From Anaerolineaceae bacterium (GTDB lineage: Bacteria; Chloroflexota; Anaerolineae; Anaerolineales; Anaerolineaceae), in contig JAURZL010000017.1 in the NCBI GenBank assembly GCA_030653365.1, positions 51,566-115,565 on the forward strand: 64,000 bases of DNA, written 5' to 3'. Below, piece after piece: positions 45,760 through 54,518 of the stretch. The notes under the pieces were generated by a model. That model was not told where the DNA came from. It made no database searches and worked only from the letters and a program-made list of their open reading frames with translations. Position numbers and translations under genes: made by a program. The first letter of the stretch is position 1. Each line of letters starts with the position of its first letter.

Positions 45760-46524
45760 ATGATGAATAGACTTCCAATTTTAGAACATGAATTTTTATC
45801 CGAATCCAAGTTAGAACCTTCGAAGCTGATCAAACCCCGCGATGTTCCTGAACATTGTGTCATTTCTTTTTTTCGGGAAGTTAATCAAAAAGTAGCGCTT
45901 GAGATGCAGGCAAAGATAGCTGTTGCCAACCGTTGGGAAGATGGGGAACATCCAATTTATGAAATTGAAAGAAATGGTCAGCGTCTGGCATTCTTTCACC
46001 CTGGCGTTGGCGCGCCAATTGCGACCGGATTGCTGGAAGAAGCAATTGCATTTGGATGTAAAAAGTTCATCGTGTGCGGTGGTTGTGGAGTTCTCGAGAA
46101 GGATTTATCCGTAGGGAAATTAATTGTTGTGGATGCTGCAGTCCGGGATGAAGGAGTTTCTTATCATTATGTGAAACCAGACCGGGAAATCCACGCGAAC
46201 CAGGATATTGTCAAATTGATGGAAGCATTCCTGCAGGAAAGAGGAATTCCTTTTGTCACCGGAAAGACATGGACAACCGATGCCCCTTACCGTGAAACAC
46301 AAGGGATGATCGATAAGCGGAAAAGGGAGGGCTGCTTAACCGTGGAGATGGAAGCAGCAAGTTTTCTGGCGGTTGCCCAATTTCGCAAAGTTTTACTGGG
46401 CCAGTTCCTGTATGCCGGTGATGATTTGAGCGGTGAAAATTGGGATAACCGCGGCTGGCAATCCCGCAAGGAAGTCCGCGAAAGCTTGTTCTGGTTGGCT
46501 GCCGATGTTTGTCTAAAGCTTTAA
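45760..46524 (+). CDS. Nucleoside phosphorylase (PNP/UDP family 1)
   Basis: 254 residues from ATG 45760, with AAAGGAG 7 bases upstream; the longer frame from 45667 overlaps the methyltransferase gene. Family blocks: FFHPGVGAPIATGLLEEAIAFGCKKFIVCGGCG (phosphate and ribose sites), VDAAVRDEGVSYHY, TTDAPYRET and CLTVEMEAASFLAVAQ, with the ribose-binding Glu-Met-Glu. It cleaves a nucleoside to free base and ribose-1-phosphate, probably uridine or a purine nucleoside. This would feed on the nucleosides imported by the transporter at 28-32.6 kb. Confidence 0.88.
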   Translation: MMNRLPILEHEFLSESKLEPSKLIKPRDVPEHCVISFFREVNQKVALEMQAKIAVANRWEDGEHPIYEIERNGQRLAFFHPGVGAPIATGLLEEAIAFGCKKFIVCGGCGVLEKDLSVGKLIVVDAAVRDEGVSYHYVKPDREIHANQDIVKLMEAFLQERGIPFVTGKTWTTDAPYRETQGMIDKRKREGCLTVEMEAASFLAVAQFRKVLLGQFLYAGDDLSGENWDNRGWQSRKEVRESLFWLAADVCLKL

Positions 46525-46532
46525 TGGTTTGA

Positions 46533-47393
46533 ATGATTATAGGAAGTATGATGAGGATTTTTTCTCAGCGCTATAAAACATTAATATTGCTGATAGGAAT
46601 TATTTTGGTATTTTTTATTGGTCGCACCCTGTTGGCTGCTCAATTCGATGTGCCACGTCTGTTTGAATTGTTTGATAGTCTTACAATACTGGCATCGCTT
46701 TTCGTGATCCTGAAAAGTTATCATGACCTTTGCAGTAAAGACTGGATCATCGCTCTTGCCCTCGGAATATTTATTGGAGTGAGTATGTTGTTTACAACCC
46801 TTTTCTCCCCCTATCCATTATTTGGCGTTGTTAAAACGCATTCAGGACAGGCAATTATTCGCGGATTTTTCACAACCATCGCAACATTGTGTGGATTGAT
46901 TATCATGCGGCAAGGTGGACCGGTTACTTTTCTACACAGTGAAGGGAAGAAGAATCCGTGGAAGAATATTCTCTTCGGACTGGCTGTTGGAATTCCATTT
47001 TCCATATTAAATGTATTTGCCTTCACATTGACAGAAAGTCAAAATATCGTATGGCAAAATCCACTGGCAGCGTTTCTAGACGCCTTACAACCGGGAATCG
47101 TCGAGGAAGTAATTTATCGTTTTGCCTTATGGGGATTGTTGTGGTTGATCCTGCGGAAATCACTGCCTACAAAGGCTGCTACATTCGCAGGTTTACTGAT
47201 TGTTTTTGTGCATACTTACTCTCATTATGACGCGTTGTTCATTCAGGCACCGTTGATGGGGATTGGGATGGGATTGGTATTGGGGATTGTCTGGGGATTG
47301 CCCTTATACTTTTTGGCACGGCATAGAGGTCTCGAATCTGCGATTGCATTTCATTGGATTCAGGATGCACTCCGGTTCTTAACCGGATTTTGA
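46533..47393 (+). CDS. CPBP-family intramembrane metalloprotease
   Basis: 286 residues with about eight hydrophobic segments. CAAX-protease/CPBP motifs: EEVIYRFALWGLLW (Glu-Glu-xxx-Arg), FVHTYSHYDA (His motif) and the late FHWIQDALRF. The start is uncertain: 46533 lacks an SD, while AGGAAG precedes ATGs at 46548 and 46551. It starts 8 bases or more after the phosphorylase gene. Substrate unknown. Confidence 0.85.
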   Translation: MIIGSMMRIFSQRYKTLILLIGIILVFFIGRTLLAAQFDVPRLFELFDSLTILASLFVILKSYHDLCSKDWIIALALGIFIGVSMLFTTLFSPYPLFGVVKTHSGQAIIRGFFTTIATLCGLIIMRQGGPVTFLHSEGKKNPWKNILFGLAVGIPFSILNVFAFTLTESQNIVWQNPLAAFLDALQPGIVEEVIYRFALWGLLWLILRKSLPTKAATFAGLLIVFVHTYSHYDALFIQAPLMGIGMGLVLGIVWGLPLYFLARHRGLESAIAFHWIQDALRFLTGF

Positions 47394-47398
47394 AATAT

Positions 47399-47439
47399 CT
47401 GCACAATTATGCAATCGGATTGCATAATTGTGCAGTTTT
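47399..47439 (+). terminator. Terminator after the protease gene
   Basis: Perfect 17-bp stem (47399-47415 with 47419-47435, arm CTGCACAATTATGCAAT), 3-base loop, then TTTT. It lies between convergent genes. Confidence 0.85.
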
Positions 47440-47466
47440 CATCTGATTTTAGTAGATAGAAATTTC

Positions 47467-47778
47467 TTATTGTTCTTTTCTAAATGGCGCTGAAATTTTA
47501 TTTCCTCGATAGCGGAACCAACCCAATTCACCGCGAACCGCCATCGCCTTAAGCTCAGTGGCACCCCATATCAGCGACGCACCCAGAATACCAACAAGCG
47601 CAGATAGAAAATCCTGCTGGATCAACAACGATGTGCCCGTAATCAATAACCCTGCGATCACAACATACGGCCGCCACAGGTAACTGAAATAGCGTTCTCC
47701 GTAAATCACCCACACAAAACCCAACCCAATGATACAGAGCGTGACAACCCCAATGAGGAGTCCGAAGAGATTAACCAT
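47467..47778 (-). CDS. DUF4491-like small membrane protein, copy 2
   Basis: 103 residues from ATG 47778. Two to three hydrophobic segments with NLFGLLIGVVTLCIIGLGFVWVIYGERYF and LSALVGILGASLIWGATELKAMAVRGELGWF, parallel to the upstream neighbour. Overlaps that gene by 8 bases. The two are tandem paralogues and may form a heteromeric membrane protein. Function unknown. Confidence 0.75.
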   Translation of the reverse strand: MVNLFGLLIGVVTLCIIGLGFVWVIYGERYFSYLWRPYVVIAGLLITGTSLLIQQDFLSALVGILGASLIWGATELKAMAVRGELGWFRYRGNKISAPFRKEQ

Positions 47779-48208
47779 TTTCAAACCCCTTAATCTCACT
47801 TTTGGTTTGAAGTAGAATGGAGATTTCTTCCGCAGAGTATTCTTTTCCCCTTGGTTCCCGATTCAATAAATCGACTGTGGTCGCGGATGAATACTGAGCG
47901 AGAATGTCTGCGTGTCTGGGATTATTAGGGTTGGCTGGAGCATGACCAACTTTAATTCTCTTTTCCTGCCGGTAAAATTCCAAAGCATCCCAAAGAAAAG
48001 TAATTCCAAGGATTCCGAAAATGGCTGAGACTGTATTTGATTCCACCAAAACAGCATAAATCCCGAAACCAAACCCCAAAAGAATACAGATGATTACAGC
48101 TGGAGCAATGCGCTCCATACGTGATTCCAGTTTCCGCACCATCACATGTCCAAACCAGATGGTCAGAAAGGTTGTTATTGCAGTGATAATTCCAATGGGA
48201 TTGATCAT
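47771..48208 (-). CDS. DUF4491-like small membrane protein, copy 1, with a C-terminal extension
   Basis: 145 residues. The first 95 match the DUF4491 pattern: IGIITAITTFLTIWFGHVMVRKLE, then VSAIFGILGITFLWDALEFYRQEKRIKVGHAPANPNNPRH. A hydrophilic extension of about 50 residues (LAQYSSATTVDLLNREPRGKEYSAEEIS) is absent from copy 2. Function unknown. Confidence 0.8.
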   Translation of the reverse strand: MINPIGIITAITTFLTIWFGHVMVRKLESRMERIAPAVIICILLGFGFGIYAVLVESNTVSAIFGILGITFLWDALEFYRQEKRIKVGHAPANPNNPRHADILAQYSSATTVDLLNREPRGKEYSAEEISILLQTKSEIKGFENG

Positions 48209-48469
48209 ATTTATTTCATTCTAACCGATAGTAAAAATTTTGAATCAACAAATTTCCACCACGTAATTCAACTTATTCGAGCCAGATCTGTGGCTATCAA
48301 CTATGAGGATGTTTCAGGAATGTTGTAGATAAAGTTGAAAGTGTTGAAAATAATGTTAAACTATTCAAGAAACAGTCTACATTCTTCGTGAAACAATGTT
48401 CCAAAAAGCTAAATTGAATTGCACTTGAAATTTATGTACTTTTAAATTGGCAGGTAAAGGAGCGATTCC

Positions 48470-49183
48470 ATGACACCTAATCGATCAAGCTTTAGACATA
48501 AAAAATCAGTCAACCTTATGACTGTATCATTATTACTTCTGATCTTTGTGCTTTTCAGCTGCAATATGCCGCCCGATGAGCCAATAACCCCTCCTGCAGA
48601 AGACCCGACTGAGGAAGTGGTCTTCGAAGAAGTAGCCCTATCCGCGCTGTTGCCCTCTGAAATAGGATATACCTGGATTTACAACGGTTTTGCGGAATAT
48701 GGCCACACCATGACGCTGGACGCGATACTCGCGACCGAGGACAGCAGCGTTTACGAGATTTCTGGCGAAGTGGCGGATATGTCCGGCGGTGAAGGTAACT
48801 TCAGCGTGGATCTGACACTGAAGTACATCCTCAGCGGGAACTCGATTTTACAGGAGAAAACCGAAGAGATGATGCTCGATTCTAAATTCGACCGGCTGAC
48901 GCTGATCAAGCTGCCGTTTGAGGTTGGCAACAACTGGACGGAGACCGTTATAGATCCCAATACTCAAAACGAGGTCACCCTGAACAGTGAGATTGAAACA
49001 GTTGAAATGGTGGATGGCGCTACGCAGTATACCGTTCGTTATGACGACGTCGACTCGGACTACTACGAATTGCGCGTGATCCGGGAAGGTGTTGGCGTTA
49101 TCTCTGTTGAAAAACTGCTGGAACTTACTGACGGCAATTTTCCTGCCTCCTACAGCCTCTTCATGAGTGGCATGCTGGAATAA
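48470..49183 (+). CDS. Lipoprotein of unknown function
   Basis: 237 residues. A basic N-terminus and hydrophobic run end in LFSC, followed by a Pro/Glu linker and a beta-rich domain (ALLPSEIGYTWIYNGFAEYGHTMTL, VYEISGEVADMSGG, LKYILSGNSILQEK, LPFEVGNNWTET). AAAGGAG lies before the ATG. The coding part from about 48600 on is visibly richer in G and C than the surrounding genes, a hint of later acquisition. No family recognised. Confidence 0.7.
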   Translation: MTPNRSSFRHKKSVNLMTVSLLLLIFVLFSCNMPPDEPITPPAEDPTEEVVFEEVALSALLPSEIGYTWIYNGFAEYGHTMTLDAILATEDSSVYEISGEVADMSGGEGNFSVDLTLKYILSGNSILQEKTEEMMLDSKFDRLTLIKLPFEVGNNWTETVIDPNTQNEVTLNSEIETVEMVDGATQYTVRYDDVDSDYYELRVIREGVGVISVEKLLELTDGNFPASYSLFMSGMLE

Positions 49184-49565
49184 GGCTTTGTAAGGATCCG
49201 TGGTCAGCGGGTGTATTGCATTATCGTTTGATTCGAAATGTTCATTTACGTGACTCAATTGTTGTCATTTGGAAATGGAATCGGTGAACTGCTCAACCTC
49301 ACTCCATTTGGACCCACCTTCACCAGCGAAAATGGAAAACTATATCCCTGTCAACCAAATATCGAAGCTGCCAGGTGAACTACCTGCTCATTAATATTCT
49401 TAAGATCCATTGTTTTATCTCAATATTTAACTATCCCTCCTGGAAATTCCAGGAGGGATAGTTTCAAATACGAATTGTGGAAATCAAAACTCTTTCACTC
49501 TTCAAGATGTTTGAAAGTTTTCGGATCAAATAAAAATATGCTTTCGAGATGATCCCAATTTAAAC
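49184..49565. other. 382-base intergenic region between convergent genes
   Basis: Apart from the terminator at 49429-49463, I see no gene, RNA or repeat in it. Confidence 0.55.
49429..49463. terminator. Bidirectional terminator
   Basis: Near-perfect palindrome with arms AACTATCCCTCCTGGA and TCCAGGAGGGATAGTT, 3-base loop, preceded by AATATTT and followed by TTCAAAT. Serves the plus-strand lipoprotein gene and the minus-strand tup operon. Confidence 0.85.
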
Positions 49566-50897
49566 TTACTTAAGTTGTAGCTCTACCACACCTTTGACAC
49601 CGGTATTCTTGGGGAAACCAGGCAATACAGAGCTGAACCCGCCTTTGGAGCGGAATGACAGAATACAGTCTGCACATGCCATTACCTCAGCCAGAGGAAC
49701 TTCCGCTGAGAAACCATCATCTGCGATGATGACAAGTGTTTGAGCTTCACTCATTGGGCCAGCCAGGTTGAGCAAGGTTGCAAGCAACACACCTGTGTAG
49801 GTCTCTGATGCTCCAGAGCTATCTGTGCCCGTAGCATCAGTAGTATCCATCGCCCGAACTTCATCTTCCGTCCATCCGATTGGTGTAGCAACCAAACCAG
49901 TGATGATTAAGTCGCCTTCAACCCCAGATGCACTGGTTTGACTCTCACGCCAGGCGATAGAATCAGGTACAAATAGAGGTGCACCAAATTTATCCACACC
50001 GTATTGTGAGATTAGTTCCTGTGTTTCCAAGGAAACGATCCAATCGATAAAGGCATTTGCAAGATCATTTTTGATATTAGGGTTCTTGTTGGGATTTACC
50101 GCGATGACACCATAGGGATTGAAGAGAAAAGGATCGCCTTCAACCAGCACTTCCAGTTCTATTCCTTCCAATTTGAGCGCTAGATAGGTTGCGCGATCAC
50201 TTAATGTATAAGCTAATTGTTCATTAGCCATCACCAAAACATCACCCATACCCTGACCAGCGGAAACATACCAATCCCCAGCAGGTTCGATTCCAGCTTC
50301 CTTCCAAATTGCTTTTTCTTTACTGTGAGTACCAGAATCATCACCGCGGGAAACGAAGGTTGATTCGGATTCAGCAAGCATCTTAAGAGCAGTGGAAACT
50401 TTGCCTTTTCCTTTGATTCCCGCTGGGTCATCCGCTGGACCAACGATCACAAAATCATTGTACATGACATCTTCACGACGAACACCATCACCAGCTTCCA
50501 TAAAGGCATCTTCACTGGCGCGCGCATGTACCAGGAGTACATCTGCGTCCCCGTTTTTGCCCAACTCAAGCGCCTGTCCGGTTCCAACTGCGATGACATC
50601 CACCTTAACACCCGTTTTGGCTACAAAATCAGGCAGAATAACATCCAGTAAACCAGAATCCGCAGTACTGGTTGTGGTTGCAAGGATTATTGATTCTTCA
50701 GTAGGTACCTCCACAACGGGTTTTTCAGCTGTAGGTTCCTCAACAACAGGTTCCACAGGAGCGGTTTCTGCGGTAGTGGGGACTTCCACCACCGTAGCTT
50801 TTGGTGCTGGTGCTTCTGTTGACACAGCTGGTGCACATGCAGATAACGCCAACACCAGGATAAATAAAATACTCATTATTGGATACAGTTTTTTCAT
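49566..50897 (-). CDS. tupA: Tungstate-binding protein TupA fused to a SUOX-like domain
   Basis: 443 residues from ATG 50897 (GGAG upstream; the five extra codons to 50912 lack an SD). Lipoprotein signal ending LSAC, Pro/Thr/Glu linker to about 70, then TupA: ILATTTSTADSGLLDVILPDF (oxyanion site), VHARASEDAFMEAGDG, FVIVGPADDPAGIKG, FVSRGDDSGTHSKEKAIWKEAG and NPYGVIAVNP. The last 115 residues (about 329-443) are an extra domain (WTEDEVRAMDT, YTGVLLATLLNLAG, TLVIIADDGFSAEV, VKGVVELQLK) closely similar to the third domain of the lipoprotein at 19.2-20.7 kb. A normal TupA ends before this. Last gene of the tup operon. Confidence 0.9.
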   Translation of the reverse strand: MKKLYPIMSILFILVLALSACAPAVSTEAPAPKATVVEVPTTAETAPVEPVVEEPTAEKPVVEVPTEESIILATTTSTADSGLLDVILPDFVAKTGVKVDVIAVGTGQALELGKNGDADVLLVHARASEDAFMEAGDGVRREDVMYNDFVIVGPADDPAGIKGKGKVSTALKMLAESESTFVSRGDDSGTHSKEKAIWKEAGIEPAGDWYVSAGQGMGDVLVMANEQLAYTLSDRATYLALKLEGIELEVLVEGDPFLFNPYGVIAVNPNKNPNIKNDLANAFIDWIVSLETQELISQYGVDKFGAPLFVPDSIAWRESQTSASGVEGDLIITGLVATPIGWTEDEVRAMDTTDATGTDSSGASETYTGVLLATLLNLAGPMSEAQTLVIIADDGFSAEVPLAEVMACADCILSFRSKGGFSSVLPGFPKNTGVKGVVELQLK

Positions 50898-50954
50898 TTT
50901 TTTTCTCCTCAATTATTTTTTTATTAACTCAAGAAAAATTTCTTGAGTAGTTGA

Positions 50955-51689
50955 CTAATAAACCATCTCTCCACCGATGAATGCCTTCGTACGTGGATCT
51001 CGGGGTGTATTGAAAAATTCAGAATTGGATCCCATCTCAATCAACTGCCCCTCAAGAAGGAAAACCACACGATGTGCCAGTCGCTTGGCCTGGAAAATGT
51101 TATGAGTCACCAGCACAAGTGTGGTGCCACTTCCCTTATTTAAATCCGAAGCAATTTTCTCAATGATGGTAACATTCGCCGGGTCGAGATTGGCGGTAGG
51201 TTCATCCATCAACAGAACATCAGGTTCCAACACCAGAGCACGCGCCAAGGCAACTCGTTGTGCTTCACCACCTGAAAGCGTTCGGGCTCGTTGTTTGGCT
51301 AATCGTTCTAATCCCACCTTCTCAAGAGCCGATTGGATCACATCGGTCGAATTGCGATTATTTCGTAATTGTAAACCGTAGGCAACGTTGTCCCATACAC
51401 TACGATTGAGCAACACAGGGCGTTGAAATACTGTGGTCACCCGCCGTCGCAAATCTAATGGTGGTTCACCACCTTCTTTGAAAGAAAACCCTTCAAACTC
51501 GATTTCACCTTCGGTAGGTGTTTCTAAAAAATTTAACATTCGCAGGAGCGTACTTTTCCCGGCACCACTTGGCCCAACCAATGCCATAATTTCACCTTTA
51601 TAAATATCCAAATTTTCCAGGTGCAGGATGCAACGCTTTTCATAACATTTGCGGAGATCTCTAATGCGGTAGAGTTGATTGTTGTTCAT
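50955..51689 (-). CDS. tupC: Tungstate ABC transporter ATPase TupC
   Basis: 244 residues. Walker A GPSGAGKST, signature LSGGEAQRVALARALV, Walker B VLLMDEPTANLDPANVT and switch His in VTHNIFQAKRLA. Starts within the tupB stop (ATGA overlap) and lies 57 bases before tupA. This is the only ATPase in the window that could also serve the ATPase-less Mo/W permease at 17.2 kb. Confidence 0.92.
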   Translation of the reverse strand: MNNNQLYRIRDLRKCYEKRCILHLENLDIYKGEIMALVGPSGAGKSTLLRMLNFLETPTEGEIEFEGFSFKEGGEPPLDLRRRVTTVFQRPVLLNRSVWDNVAYGLQLRNNRNSTDVIQSALEKVGLERLAKQRARTLSGGEAQRVALARALVLEPDVLLMDEPTANLDPANVTIIEKIASDLNKGSGTTLVLVTHNIFQAKRLAHRVVFLLEGQLIEMGSNSEFFNTPRDPRTKAFIGGEMVY

Positions 51690-52348
51690 TCGTCAAAAGC
51701 CTTCCCCTGCAAACGAAGCATGGCAACGTTGGCAATGAACGATAACAACAACAGCACCCCACCCAATGCCAACGCAAGGTCAAAATTTCCCTTCCTCGTT
51801 TCCAATACAATGGCAGTGGTTAAAACCCGAGTTTTTCCTTCGATATTGCCACCTACAAGCATCACCGCCCCAACTTCGGATATGATTCCGCCGAAACCAG
51901 CTATGATGGAAACCATCACTCCAACACGGGCTTCCATCAGTACAGTCCAAATCGCTTGCCGGCTGGTAGCACCAAGCGATAAAACCTGTTGACGCAAATT
52001 GGGATCTACTCCCATTACTGCTGCCATGGTAAACCCTGCCACGAGTGGAAAAGAAATAATCGTTTGTGCAATAACCATCGCCCCAGGCGTAAATAAATTG
52101 GGAATAAATGACCAGTTTAACGATCCTAACAACCCACTACGTGACAAAAAGATGTATACAAACAAACCGACCACAACTGGCGGAAATCCCATTCCGGTGT
52201 ATAGCAGCGCAATTACCAGTTTGCGTCCCTTAAAACGATTTAACCCCATGATAGCGCCCAAAGGGATACCAATAACGGTACTGAACAAAAGAGCAATACC
52301 AGATACTTGCAATGATAACAGGATGATTTCAGAAAGGGCTGGTAACAT
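51686..52348 (-). CDS. tupB: Tungstate ABC transporter permease TupB
   Basis: 220 residues with five to six transmembrane segments and the EAA-like loop QQVLSLGATSRQAIWTVLMEARVGVMVSIIAGFG. TupB hallmark near the C-terminus: ISEVGAVMLVGGNIEGKTRVLTTAIVLETRKGNFDLA. First gene of the operon tupB-tupC-tupA. Confidence 0.92.
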   Translation of the reverse strand: MLPALSEIILLSLQVSGIALLFSTVIGIPLGAIMGLNRFKGRKLVIALLYTGMGFPPVVVGLFVYIFLSRSGLLGSLNWSFIPNLFTPGAMVIAQTIISFPLVAGFTMAAVMGVDPNLRQQVLSLGATSRQAIWTVLMEARVGVMVSIIAGFGGIISEVGAVMLVGGNIEGKTRVLTTAIVLETRKGNFDLALALGGVLLLLSFIANVAMLRLQGKAFDE

Positions 52349-52363
52349 TATTTTTCCGTGTAC

Positions 52364-52396
52364 TTGTAATGATACAATTATACTTTAAATTGTCAA
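52364..52396 (-). promoter_or_regulatory. Promoter of the tup operon with overlapping palindrome
   Basis: Minus strand: -35 TTGACA (complement of 52391-52396), 16-base spacer, -10 TATCAT (complement of 52369-52374). A palindrome TTGTA-ATGA-TACAA (52364-52377) covers the -10 box, a good position for a repressor that senses tungstate. The ATG is 21 bases downstream of the -10. Confidence 0.6.
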
Positions 52397-52479
52397 TCTA
52401 AATACACAATTAAAATTCTTGAGAAATTAAAAGATCCCTGCTGGCAAACCAACAGGGATCCATATTGTTATGCAATCGA

Positions 52480-53979
52480 TTATAAGTTATAGATCTTTCC
52501 GTATTTTGTCTTCAGGTAGCGCATGTAGGCAGCAGGATCAATCTTGGAACCAGTTACGCGTTCCACAAGTTCCTGCGGTTCGTATTTACGGCCATGAACG
52601 TGAATCTTTTCTCGCAGCCAACCCAAAAGGGTACCAAACTCACCGGCTCGAATCTGGTCATCCAGATCTGGAAGATCGACTTTGATAACTTCCCACAATT
52701 GAGCTGAAACCAGATTGCCCAGTGCGTAGGTGGAGAAATAGCCCATGTTGCCATACGACCAGTGCACATCCTGCAACACACCGACTTTATCATTCGGTGG
52801 GGTTAAACCGAGGTATTCCTGCATTTTTGCGTTCCAGATTTCAGGAAGATCCTTCACCAAAACCTTGCCTTCCAACATGGCAATTTCCAGTTCCAGCCGC
52901 AACATAATATGCAGATTGTAGGTAGCTTCATCAGCTTCCACACGGATTAAGGAAGGATTGACTTTATTGATACCTTTATAGAATTGATCCAGAGAAACGC
53001 CGGCCATTTGCGGGAAAACTTCCTGCATTCTCGGGTAAAAGTGTTCCCAGAAGGGATAAGAGCGCCCAACCAGATTTTCCCACATACGGCTTTGGGATTC
53101 ATGAACAGCCAACGAAGCACCATTAGAAAGGACTGTCCGGTGGTATTTTCGATCATGACCCAGATTATAGAGTGCGTGGCCAGTCTCATGGGCTGTACCA
53201 AAGAACATTGGGTTGAAGAAATTCGGATCCACACGGGTAGTGATGCGTACATCATCGATGCTGACACCCATCGTAAATGGATGAGGTGCCTTATCCTGGC
53301 GTCCACGTTCCCAGTCATAACCCATTTTGGTGATCACTTCAACACCAAAATCCCATTGTTTTTGCTCATCAAATGGCTGGTGCAGGAAAGAATCATCCAC
53401 CTGCGGCTGTTCGCTGATTGCCTTAATGAGCTCAACTTGCTGAGGACGCAATGCTTCAAAAATTCTTTTTACATCCGCAGTTTTCATACCTGGTTCATAC
53501 TGGTCTAACAACGCATCATAAGGATGATCCACTTCCGGGAAAAAGGTTGCGAAGCGTTGATTGAGGTCAACAACTTTCGTTAGTAAGGGTTCAAAAATTT
53601 TGAAGTCTGATTTGGCACGTGCTTCTGCCCAGGCTGAAAAAGCAGCAGTGGTGACCTGTGATTGTTCGACCACAAATTCGGTAGGAACACGGGTGGCAAT
53701 GTCATATTCGCGTTGGGCTACCTTGATCATGCGCGCTTCATCAGAATCGGGATCCAAAGACTCGCCATAGGGTTTGAGATCCTCTAATAAACGCCCCATC
53801 TCCTCCGAGGTACCCCATTCGTGTACAATCCGATTGATGATGGCCATCTGATGACCACGGGTTTCTGCTGCCGCTGGAGGCATATAGGTGTTCTGATCCC
53901 AGCCTAATATTCCTGCGGCTCCTGCAAGATCGATGATATCTCTAATTTTGGTTTGAAGTAGTTCAAATTTTTCCTGCAT
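52480..53979 (-). CDS. M32 carboxypeptidase (carboxypeptidase Taq)
   Basis: 499 residues from ATG 53979, with AGGAG 5 bases upstream; the ORF reaches 53997. Zinc motif H264-ETGH268 in TAHETGHALYNLG, followed by the third ligand region with ESQSRMWENLVGRS. Other family blocks: GILGWDQNTYMPP near the N-terminus, YDALLDQYEPGM, DVRITTRVDPNFF and FSTYALGNLVSAQLWE. Removes C-terminal amino acids from peptides in the cytoplasm. Single gene. Confidence 0.95.
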   Translation of the reverse strand: MQEKFELLQTKIRDIIDLAGAAGILGWDQNTYMPPAAAETRGHQMAIINRIVHEWGTSEEMGRLLEDLKPYGESLDPDSDEARMIKVAQREYDIATRVPTEFVVEQSQVTTAAFSAWAEARAKSDFKIFEPLLTKVVDLNQRFATFFPEVDHPYDALLDQYEPGMKTADVKRIFEALRPQQVELIKAISEQPQVDDSFLHQPFDEQKQWDFGVEVITKMGYDWERGRQDKAPHPFTMGVSIDDVRITTRVDPNFFNPMFFGTAHETGHALYNLGHDRKYHRTVLSNGASLAVHESQSRMWENLVGRSYPFWEHFYPRMQEVFPQMAGVSLDQFYKGINKVNPSLIRVEADEATYNLHIMLRLELEIAMLEGKVLVKDLPEIWNAKMQEYLGLTPPNDKVGVLQDVHWSYGNMGYFSTYALGNLVSAQLWEVIKVDLPDLDDQIRAGEFGTLLGWLREKIHVHGRKYEPQELVERVTGSKIDPAAYMRYLKTKYGKIYNL

Positions 53980-54038
53980 TTGTTCTCCTGTTTTCATAAT
54001 CTTTTCTAACTTAAATAAATTTAAAAGAATCGGTATGC

Positions 54039-54248
54039 TTAGATCCCGATTCCTATTGCTGGTGATACTTCAGATTGATTCTTATCTGTTTGATCCGATT
54101 CTGGTGTGGAATGAACCGAACTGGTAGATTTATTTTCATCCTCTTCAGGAAGGGTCTCCGGTTTTATCGTGAGTTTTCGATACAATGTGAGCAAAGACCC
54201 ATTCAACTCTTCTCTACTTTTTCGGGATAACGTTTGCGTGTTCATCAT
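54039..54248 (-). CDS. Small hydrophilic protein, hypothetical
   Basis: 69 residues, possibly starting at the second ATG (54245), with GGAG a few bases before. The N-terminal half forms a basic helix (SRKSREELNGSLLTLYRKL); the C-terminal half is acidic and Ser/Thr/Asp-rich. No family recognised. Two 14-base direct repeats lie about 115 bases upstream. Could be spurious, but the SD and the AT-rich upstream region favour a real gene. Confidence 0.4.
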   Translation of the reverse strand: MMNTQTLSRKSREELNGSLLTLYRKLTIKPETLPEEDENKSTSSVHSTPESDQTDKNQSEVSPAIGIGI

Positions 54249-54362
54249 AACTCCACTGCAACATCCTGGCTTTTACCAATTTCTCTAACGATAAAATCTA
54301 TCATATCGGTAAAATTATTTTTTACGGTAAAAAGAGTTTACAACATTAAATATAATTTGTCA

Positions 54363-54390
54363 ACTACCAATTTGTCACTACCAATTTGTC
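54363..54390. repeat. Two 14-base direct repeats ACTACCAATTTGTC
   Basis: Exact tandem copies (54363-54376 and 54377-54390), preceded by TCA to give TCAACTACC, the same nonamer that lies over the start site of the prp promoter (58131-58139). May be regulator sites for the small gene at 54248. Confidence 0.5.
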
Positions 54391-54518
54391 CCATTCTATA
54401 CCAAATTTGTAAAGATATTTCGTTCCTTTTCATGGTACATTCAGATGTTTTTGTGTCAAATGGATTCTAACCCTGATTTGTTGGGATGATATGTTATCAA
54501 TCTTACCAAAGCTATCCA

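Noticed and set aside
50392..50946. 184-residue Ser/Thr/Ala-rich ORF opposite tupA
   Set aside because: It mirrors the linker and signal-peptide region of the lipoprotein; composition follows from the antisense of Pro/Glu/Val codons.
52984..53508. 174-residue ORF opposite the M32 carboxypeptidase
   Set aside because: Shadow across the zinc-site region of an intact gene.
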